Of a stretch of DNA of 8,295 bases, positions 1 to 4,838 are shown in pieces. Positions within the stretch are counted from its first letter, which is position 1, and every line of letters starts with the position of its first letter. Where the stretch lies: contig DMBB01000112.1 in NCBI GenBank assembly GCA_003446295.1, positions 1 through 8,295 of the forward strand, in the 5' to 3' direction. The notes under the pieces were generated by a model, which searched no databases, was not told the origin of the DNA, and saw only the letters and a program-made list of their open reading frames with translations. The position numbers were made by a program, and so were the translations under genes. The stretch is from Erysipelotrichaceae bacterium (GTDB lineage: Bacteria; Bacillota_I; Bacilli_A; Erysipelotrichales; Erysipelotrichaceae).

Positions 1-687
1 AAGAATGACATCCGCATGCTGTCAGCGTCACTGTACTCGGCAGTTCCGTTCTGGCCTGCAGGCACGGTATTCCTGTATGACACAGGCGACGAAGAACTTT
101 GTGCCGTAAGACTTAAGAGCGGACAGATCCTGCTCGGTCCAAACGACGGATCCTGCACGATGAGTGTTTACTCATTCGGACTGGACAGCGCAAGACGCGT
201 TGATCCCAAGCGCTTCGGAACAGACGAATACGCCATCGCCAGAGCTGCCGGACATCTGGCTGCAGGAAAAGGCTTTGAAAACCTTGGCAGCAGAATGGAA
301 TGCAGTGAACTGAAGCAGTTCCATATCGAGCCTGCTGAGATCGCTCCCGGCGTCGCCAAAGGACAGGTAGCTGTTCTGCTGAAGACATTCGGCAATATTA
401 CCTTCAATATCGGCGTTGATGAATTTGAAAAAACAGGCATTCAGCAGAACGATGAAATAGAAGTAACGATCACTTACAGGGATGCTGTCGTATATCGTGA
501 TTCCATGACATACCAGCCTTCCTTCGGATATGTTGAAGAAGGCGCACCGGTCGTATTCAACGGCAGTTCCGGATACATGGATATCGGTCTGAACCGGGCC
601 AACTTCATAGAGATGTGCCTGCCCAAGATCCTGAGAGAACCGGATCCGGGTGAATTCAAAGTATGCATCCGCAAAAAGGGGGCGTGA
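1..687 (+). CDS. SAM hydroxide adenosyltransferase-like paralogue, copy 1 (5' partial, catalytic residues lost)
   Basis: The frame is open from base 1, and alignment to the next three genes places about 44 N-terminal residues outside the window. The ATG at 16 is internal, because the codons before it already align with the family. 228 residues are visible. Family hallmarks present are WPAGTVF (visible residues 18-24), TFGN (129-132) and PSFG (173-176), plus a C-terminal segment (SSGYMDIGLNRANF) that matches its paralogues, so the C-terminal beta domain looks intact. The catalytic segments are gone. Where the paralogues read VVDPGVGT-x-RR this copy has a shorter, unrelated YDTGDEEL stretch, PDNG is altered to PNDG, and FHGRD is replaced by RFGTDEY. 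It is therefore probably a non-hydrolysing paralogue, perhaps structural or SAM/adenosine-binding. The frame is clean and codon use matches its neighbours, so it does not look like a dead gene. It ends one base before copy 2. Family assignment is firm; loss of activity is inferred. Confidence 0.85.
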   Translation, partial: KNDIRMLSASLYSAVPFWPAGTVFLYDTGDEELCAVRLKSGQILLGPNDGSCTMSVYSFGLDSARRVDPKRFGTDEYAIARAAGHLAAGKGFENLGSRMECSELKQFHIEPAEIAPGVAKGQVAVLLKTFGNITFNIGVDEFEKTGIQQNDEIEVTITYRDAVVYRDSMTYQPSFGYVEEGAPVVFNGSSGYMDIGLNRANFIEMCLPKILREPDPGEFKVCIRKKGA

Positions 688-688
688 T

Positions 689-1552
689 ATGAAGCCTTGT
701 ATCGTACTGCAGTCGGATTTCGGTATTTCAACAGGTCTTCCCGCATCCATGACTGCCGTGATCGTAAAAACAGACCCTGAGATCCGCATCTACGATCTCT
801 GCCATGAGGTCAGACAGTTCGACATCCAGAGAGGCGGAAAGATCCTCGCCTCAACGTTCCCTTACTGGCCTGACGGGACCGTATTCGTTTCGGTCGTCGA
901 TCCCGGCGTCGGAACGCTCAGACGCAGCTGCGCGGCGCTGATGGACAACGGCAGCGTTGTCATCACACCGGACAACGGAACGCTCAGCTATCTCTATGAC
1001 AGGATCAGGGAAGTGCGGCAGATCGATGAGACAGTAAACAGACTGCCAGGCTCGGACAGCCACCATACATTCCACGGAAGGGATGTATATGCATATACCG
1101 CAGCCAGACTCGCATCAGGGATCATTGATTTTGCCGGCGTCGGTCCCGTATATGACAAACAGGAAATGGTCCGCTTCCACGTACCTGAAGCAGCGATCAT
1201 CAGCGGCAGGGCAGTCGGTGAGATCACAGACGCCGGGGATCATTTCGGCAATGTCGGCATTTCGATCCCGAATGTAATGATCAAAGAGATCGGCATCACG
1301 ACAGGTGAATATGCCCGCGTCATCATTGAAAAGCAGGGCACAGTCCTGTATGACAAAGAAATGATGTTCCACAAATCATTCGGCTGGGTCGCTCCCGGTG
1401 AAGCGATCCTGAATGAATGCAGCAATGATTATGTGGAGATTTCCATCAATCAGGGAAGCTTCTGCGAGAAGGAACTGCCGGAACTGCTTTCGGCATATGA
1501 TTTCTCGGAATACAAAGTAACGATTCTTCCTGCAGGAAAGGAGAAAGAGTGA
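689..1552 (+). CDS. SAM hydroxide adenosyltransferase (DUF62 family), copy 2, full length
   Basis: 287 residues, the usual size for the family, predicted cytosolic. Family members split S-adenosylmethionine with water into adenosine and methionine. The N-terminal domain carries QSDFG (8-12), WPDGTVF, VVDPGVGTLRR with Asp71 and Arg78, PDNGT, and FHGRD with His129. These are the Asp-Arg-His triad that marks the water-using enzymes rather than the fluorinase/chlorinase branch. The C-terminal domain has DHFGN (184-188), SFGW (230-233) and an NDYVEISINQGSF segment. I chose the ATG at 689 because it follows a G-rich Shine-Dalgarno (676-682) and starts one base after the copy 1 stop. An in-frame GTG at 650 would add residues with no family counterpart and overlap copy 1. 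Whether the true substrate is SAM cannot be read from sequence alone. Confidence 0.92.
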   Translation: MKPCIVLQSDFGISTGLPASMTAVIVKTDPEIRIYDLCHEVRQFDIQRGGKILASTFPYWPDGTVFVSVVDPGVGTLRRSCAALMDNGSVVITPDNGTLSYLYDRIREVRQIDETVNRLPGSDSHHTFHGRDVYAYTAARLASGIIDFAGVGPVYDKQEMVRFHVPEAAIISGRAVGEITDAGDHFGNVGISIPNVMIKEIGITTGEYARVIIEKQGTVLYDKEMMFHKSFGWVAPGEAILNECSNDYVEISINQGSFCEKELPELLSAYDFSEYKVTILPAGKEKE

Positions 1553-1553
1553 T

Positions 1554-2393
1554 ATGAAACCGGCAGTAGTCATCCAGACGGATTTCGGATACGGCGGAGG
1601 CTCCGCTATGCGAGGCGTCATCAAAACGCTGGACCCGGAAGTATATGTATATGAAGCAAACCACGGCGTTGAGAAATTCAATGTGGTAAAGGCAGCCAGA
1701 TCTTTGGACCATCTGATCGGATACTGGCCCGCAGGCACGGTATTTGTTTCAGTGGTAGACCCCGGTGTCGGAACATCCAGACGTGCAAGCGTTGCACTTC
1801 TGAAGAACGGAAGCTATGTAGTTTCGCCCGACAACGGAACACTGACATTGCTGCTGGAGAACCCCGGCATTGAAGCAGTCCGTGTGATCGACGAAACAGT
1901 CAACCGCCTCAAGGGAACGGAAAAGGTCAGTATTTTCCACGGACGTGATCTTTTCGCATACTGCGCAGGAAAACTGGCAGCCGGACTGATCAGCTTTGCA
2001 GAAGTCGGTGAAGAATATCCTGTATCAGAAATCGTAAAATACGAAAAACTGAATTATACATGCGAGCCCGGAAAGCTCAAAGGACATGTGGCGGATATGA
2101 TGTATACATTCGGCAACCTTGAAACAAACATCCCGATCGAAGCGGCAGAGAGCGCTGGTATGGTACCGGGCGATAAACTGCTTGTATCGATCAAAAACAA
2201 AGACAGCTTCGTCCTGTCGCATACCATTCCGTACCAGCCTTCATTCGGATGGGTCCCGGAAGGAGAAGAAGTGATCTACAACAGCAGCGACGGAGTCCTC
2301 GGAATCGGCATCAACCGCGGCGATTTTATCCGCAAATACAATATAGGCTTTGGCAGAGACTGGCATATCATCATCACCAAGGAGGAACGGTAA
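1554..2393 (+). CDS. SAM hydroxide adenosyltransferase (DUF62 family), copy 3, full length
   Basis: 279 residues, with both family domains. The N-domain has IQTDFG near the start, YWPAGTVF, VVDPGVGTSRR (Asp69, Arg76), PDNGT and FHGRD (His129), so the catalytic triad is complete. The C-domain has TFGN (185-188), SFGW (230-233) and a GVLGIGINRGDF segment. A Shine-Dalgarno AAAGGAG (1537-1543) precedes the ATG, and the gap to copy 2 is a single base (TGA-T-ATG), which suggests translational coupling. It lacks the roughly 20-residue insertion typical of SAM fluorinases, so hydrolysis is more likely than halogenation. It resembles copy 4 closely in the N-domain, for example FWPAGTVFVSVVDPGVGT against YWPAGTVFVSVVDPGVGT, consistent with tandem duplication. 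Family call is secure; the in vivo role (SAM or methionine recycling, adenosine supply) is not known. Confidence 0.92.
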   Translation: MKPAVVIQTDFGYGGGSAMRGVIKTLDPEVYVYEANHGVEKFNVVKAARSLDHLIGYWPAGTVFVSVVDPGVGTSRRASVALLKNGSYVVSPDNGTLTLLLENPGIEAVRVIDETVNRLKGTEKVSIFHGRDLFAYCAGKLAAGLISFAEVGEEYPVSEIVKYEKLNYTCEPGKLKGHVADMMYTFGNLETNIPIEAAESAGMVPGDKLLVSIKNKDSFVLSHTIPYQPSFGWVPEGEEVIYNSSDGVLGIGINRGDFIRKYNIGFGRDWHIIITKEER

Positions 2394-2394
2394 T

Positions 2395-2898
2395 ATGGGA
2401 TATATCGTATTTCAGACTGACTTCGGCGGCCACAGCTCCGGCTCGATGGCCGGTGTCTGCAGGATCGTCGATCCCTCGCTGAAGATATTTGAACTGACGC
2501 ACAGCGTACCGAAATTCGATGTTGAAACAGCCGGAAAGAATCTCGTCGAAGTCATCCCGTTCTGGCCGGCAGGAACAGTCTTTGTCAGCGTGGTCGATCC
2601 GGGTGTCGGAACGCCCAGAAAGGCATGCGCCGCAAAAACAAAGAGCGGACATTACATCGTGACGCCTGACAACGGCATCCTGGATATCGTAAACAGAGAG
2701 CTGGAGATCGAATCAGTGCATGAGATCGACCAGAGCGTCAACCGCTTCAAGGGCAACCACTGGTCAGAGGAATCAGAAATCTTCCACGGACGTGATGTAT
2801 TTGCGTATACCGGCGCAAAGCTGGCATCCGGCAAGATCGATATTGACGGAGCCGGTCCTGAATATCCGGTCACAGAGATCGTCAGTTACGAAAAATAA
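2395..2898 (+). CDS. SAM hydroxide adenosyltransferase N-terminal domain only, copy 4 (C-domain missing)
   Basis: 167 residues against about 280 for the intact paralogues. The catalytic N-domain is complete: FQTDFG, FWPAGTVF, VVDPGVGTPRK (Asp68, Arg75), TPDNG and FHGRD (His131). The protein ends at VTEIVSYEK, the point where copy 3 continues from the matching VSEIVKYEK into its C-terminal beta domain. At DNA level the two share nine identical bases (2040-2048 and 2887-2895) and then diverge abruptly into TAA and a terminator hairpin. The start at 2395 has GGAGG at 2381-2385 and follows the copy 3 stop by one base; an upstream in-frame start near 2350 would lie inside copy 3. The C-domain normally supplies part of the adenosine-binding surface of the neighbouring subunit, so this protein alone may be inactive or may need a partner. 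It is either a 3'-deleted gene or a functional half-size subunit. Confidence 0.85.
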   Translation: MGYIVFQTDFGGHSSGSMAGVCRIVDPSLKIFELTHSVPKFDVETAGKNLVEVIPFWPAGTVFVSVVDPGVGTPRKACAAKTKSGHYIVTPDNGILDIVNRELEIESVHEIDQSVNRFKGNHWSEESEIFHGRDVFAYTGAKLASGKIDIDGAGPEYPVTEIVSYEK

Positions 2899-2901
2899 AG
2901 C

Positions 2902-2942
2902 GAAACGGAAACAGAACAAAAACTGTTTCCGTTTCTTTTTTT
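2902..2942 (+). terminator. Rho-independent terminator of the SAM-hydrolase array
   Basis: A perfect 13-bp stem (2902-2914 GAAACGGAAACAG with 2923-2935) closes an 8-base A-rich loop and is followed by seven T (2936-2942). It begins three bases after the copy 4 stop codon and separates the array from the mraZ operon. Confidence 0.93.
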
Positions 2943-2980
2943 CAGCGTGTGTGCACAGGATCCGCCGCCCAGCATCCGGC

Positions 2981-3006
2981 AGCGGGGGACGAACACCGCT
3001 TTTTTT
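2981..3006 (+). terminator. Possible second, weak terminator
   Basis: AGCGG (2981-2985) pairs with CCGCT (2996-3000) across a 10-base loop, followed by a T run (3000-3006). The stem is only 5 bp, so this could be a back-up terminator for read-through or chance. It lies between the strong terminator and the mraZ promoter. Confidence 0.35.
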
Positions 3007-3068
3007 ATGCTCAGCAGGATTTTTCGAACAGATCTGAAAATGTAAAAAATGAAAATTTTGATTTTCTA

Positions 3069-3097
3069 TTGTTAGCAATAGGCCTTGGTGGTATATT
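3069..3097 (+). promoter_or_regulatory. Predicted sigma-A promoter of the mraZ operon (extended -10)
   Basis: TTGTTA (3069-3074) as -35, a 17-bp spacer, and TATATT (3092-3097) as -10 with one mismatch to TATAAT. A TG at 3089-3090 gives an extended -10. Transcription would start near 3104, leaving a leader of about 40 nt. A perfect 6-bp inverted repeat, CTATTG-TTAG-CAATAG (3066-3081), overlaps the -35. Prediction from sequence only. Confidence 0.7.
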
Positions 3098-3135
3098 TGT
3101 GGTATCAAGTGTCTGAAAGTGGCGGAAAGTGGGGG
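3088..3135 (+). promoter_or_regulatory. MraZ operator: five phased GTGG/GTGT boxes
   Basis: GTGG or GTGT occurs at 3088, 3099, 3109, 3119 and 3129, a spacing of 11, 10, 10 and 10 bp, so all boxes face the same side of the helix. The last three form decamers (3106-3115, 3116-3125, 3126-3135) with the pattern C/A-AAGTG-T/G plus three bases. This matches the AAAGTG(T/G)N3 repeat described for MraZ sites in Mollicutes. The boxes run from the promoter spacer through the -10 and start region to the Shine-Dalgarno GGGGG of mraZ (3131-3135). That layout fits autoregulation by MraZ blocking RNA polymerase. The two upstream boxes share GTGGTAT but lack the AAA lead and are weaker. Confidence 0.8.
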
Positions 3136-3144
3136 ACTTAGCAC

Positions 3145-3576
3145 ATGTTTATGGGTGAATACAGGCATAGCCTGGATGCCAAAAACAGATTGATCATTCC
3201 GGCAAAGTTCCGCGACGAGCTTGGCAGTACATTTGTTGTTACCAAAGGACTTGACGGCTGTCTCACGATCTATACAGAAGAACAGTGGGCAGTGATCGTC
3301 CAGCAGCTGGAGAAACTTCCTTCCACAAAAAAGGAAGTCAGACAATATGTCCGCTTCCTGCTGAGTAAAGCAACAGAGTGCGTCTTTGATTCACAGGGAA
3401 GAATACAGCTTCCTCAGGTACTGATCAAAGCAGCAGACATTGACAGGAAATGTGCGGTTATCGGAGCAGCTGACCACATCGAAATATGGTCCGAAGAGAA
3501 GTGGGATGCATATGACGAAGAGGCCGGTGAATCCTTCGAAAATGTGGCTGAAAGCCTGACGGAGTTCCTCAGATGA
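3145..3576 (+). CDS. mraZ: MraZ, transcriptional regulator of the division/cell wall cluster
   Basis: 143 residues, the normal length for MraZ. Two SpoVT/AbrB-like swapped-hairpin modules are visible, each with the family signature: DAKNRLIIP (residues 11-19) and DSQGRIQLP (82-90). MraZ forms a ring-like oligomer that binds tandem short repeats upstream of its own operon and usually represses it. The phased GTGG boxes just upstream are the matching target. The start at 3145 has GGGGG (3131-3135) nine bases upstream; the alternative ATG two codons on would sit 15 bases from it. It overlaps rsmH by four bases (ATGA). As first gene of the dcw cluster its position is canonical. Confidence 0.97.
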   Translation: MFMGEYRHSLDAKNRLIIPAKFRDELGSTFVVTKGLDGCLTIYTEEQWAVIVQQLEKLPSTKKEVRQYVRFLLSKATECVFDSQGRIQLPQVLIKAADIDRKCAVIGAADHIEIWSEEKWDAYDEEAGESFENVAESLTEFLR

Positions 3577-4514
3577 TGGAACATCAGAGCGTCATGCTGC
3601 ATGAAACGATCGATCTGCTGAATGTAAGACCCGACGGGATTTACATTGACGGAACGCTCGGAAGAGGAGGACACTCGGGACTGCTCGCTTCGAAACTGGA
3701 GCACGGACATCTCTACGGAATCGATCAGGATGATCAGGCACTGGCAGAATCCGCTGAAAGGCTGAAGGAATACAGTGACAGGATCACATTGATCAAAGGC
3801 AACTTCCGGGAAATGAAAGCGCTTTTAGAGCCATATGGTATCCATGAGGCAGACGGTATCATGATGGATCTGGGTGTCAGCTCACCGCAGTTCGATGATC
3901 CTGCAAGGGGATTCAGCTACAGATTTGATTCCCGCCTTGATATGCGGATGGATCAGACACAGAAACTCGATGCATGGACAGTCGTCAATACGTACAGTGC
4001 CAAAGAGTTATCCGATATTCTCTTCCGTTATGGAGAAGAACGAAATGCAGGACGCATCGCCAATGCGATCGTCAAAGCAAGAGAACACGGACCGGTCAAC
4101 ACAACATTCGAACTGAACGATATTATCCGTTCGGCTCTGCCGGACAAGATTCTTCGCAAAAAAGGACATCCTGCGAAGCAGACATACCAGGCACTCAGGA
4201 TTGAGGTCAACGATGAATTGTCCTCACTGAAGTCAGGATTACAGGATGCTGTGGATATGCTTGCCCCTGGCGGCAGACTCGCAGTCATCACATTCCACTC
4301 GCTGGAAGACCGTATGGTCAAAAGCCTGTTCAAAGAATTGACTTCTGCTCCATTTGTGGAACCGAAAATTCCTGTTAAGGCTTCACAGATGGAGCAGGCC
4401 TCCTTTACCGCAGTGACCAGAAAAGCAGTCACAGCATCGGAAGAGGAACTGAACGTCAACCACAGATCGCACAGCGCGAAACTCAGAGTGATAGAAAGAA
4501 ACAAAAAGGGGTAG
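3573..4514 (+). CDS. rsmH: RsmH (MraW), 16S rRNA cytosine-1402 N4-methyltransferase
   Basis: 313 residues, typical length. The enzyme uses SAM to methylate N4 of C1402 in the 16S rRNA decoding centre. The SAM-binding motif DGTLGRGGHS is at 26-35, followed by an acidic DQDDQ strand end. DLGVSSPQFD begins at 99 and runs into the RGFSYRFDSRLDMRMD signature (112-127). The KKGHPAKQTYQALRIEVN stretch and TFHSLEDR (240-247) are also family hallmarks. The start overlaps the mraZ stop as ATGA, with GGAG at 3561-3564 giving 8-base spacing. A second ATG follows at once (3576), so the first methionine is uncertain by one codon. Product assignment is secure, and all expected motifs are present. Confidence 0.97.
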   Translation: MMEHQSVMLHETIDLLNVRPDGIYIDGTLGRGGHSGLLASKLEHGHLYGIDQDDQALAESAERLKEYSDRITLIKGNFREMKALLEPYGIHEADGIMMDLGVSSPQFDDPARGFSYRFDSRLDMRMDQTQKLDAWTVVNTYSAKELSDILFRYGEERNAGRIANAIVKAREHGPVNTTFELNDIIRSALPDKILRKKGHPAKQTYQALRIEVNDELSSLKSGLQDAVDMLAPGGRLAVITFHSLEDRMVKSLFKELTSAPFVEPKIPVKASQMEQASFTAVTRKAVTASEEELNVNHRSHSAKLRVIERNKKG

Positions 4515-4519
4515 GGGAA

Positions 4520-4837
4520 ATGACAAAACAAGCAAAGAAAAAGAACAAAAAGGGCGTAAAACTCGTTAATTTTACAGCAGTATTTTTTATCATCTCATGC
4601 ACATTGTTCCTTGCAAGTTCATTATTTCTGCGTTCATACAACAATGCTCTGAGTACACAGAAACAGGCTGTAGAAGCTAAGATCACGGAGATCCAGCTCG
4701 CCAATGCCGCTGCCAAAGTAGAGATCCAGACACTTTCAACAAGAGAACGGATCGATACGATCGCTTCAGACAACGGATTGAAACTGCATCAGGACAACAT
4801 TATCACGATTACTACTTCTCAGGACAACGGAGAATAG
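4520..4837 (+). CDS. ftsL: FtsL-like bitopic cell division protein
   Basis: 105 residues. A very lysine-rich cytoplasmic start (residues 2-14) precedes one hydrophobic segment (about 15-37). A heptad-like, Ala/Gln/Leu-rich region (about 42-76) follows and is suited to a coiled coil, with a short polar tail outside the membrane. This is the FtsL/DivIC architecture. Sequence conservation in this family is poor, so the call rests on size, topology and the diagnostic slot between rsmH and the PBP gene. FtsL helps recruit and activate the septal synthase, and the next gene encodes the likely partner. The Shine-Dalgarno GGGG lies over the rsmH stop (4508-4511). The gap to rsmH is 5 bases and to the PBP gene one base (TAG-T-ATG). 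Confidence 0.85.
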   Translation: MTKQAKKKNKKGVKLVNFTAVFFIISCTLFLASSLFLRSYNNALSTQKQAVEAKITEIQLANAAAKVEIQTLSTRERIDTIASDNGLKLHQDNIITITTSQDNGE

Positions 4838-4838
4838 T

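Noticed and set aside
650..688. Upstream GTG start for copy 2 at 650
   Set aside because: It overlaps the end of copy 1 and adds 13 residues with no family match; ATG 689 has a Shine-Dalgarno and aligns with the copy 3 start.
172..789. Long minus-strand open frame (205 codons)
   Set aside because: It is antisense to copies 1 and 2, which have clear family motifs. The translation shows no recognisable family and has the look of a shadow frame.
689..2393. Copies 2 and 3 as SAM halogenases (chlorinase/fluorinase)
   Set aside because: They keep the Asp-Arg-His triad typical of the hydrolytic branch and lack the roughly 20-residue insertion of fluorinases.
2350..2394. Upstream in-frame start for copy 4
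   Set aside because: It lies inside the copy 3 coding region. ATG 2395 has GGAGG upstream and matches the paralogues' N-termini.
2773..3345. Minus-strand open frame of 190 codons across the mraZ promoter
   Set aside because: It runs through a terminator, the promoter and the antisense of mraZ, and its translation is low-complexity Phe/Lys-rich in the terminator region.
4496..4558. Repeated AACAAAAAGGG at the end of rsmH and the start of ftsL
   Set aside because: It is short and explained by Lys/Asn-rich codons (NKKG in both proteins); no larger repeat surrounds it.
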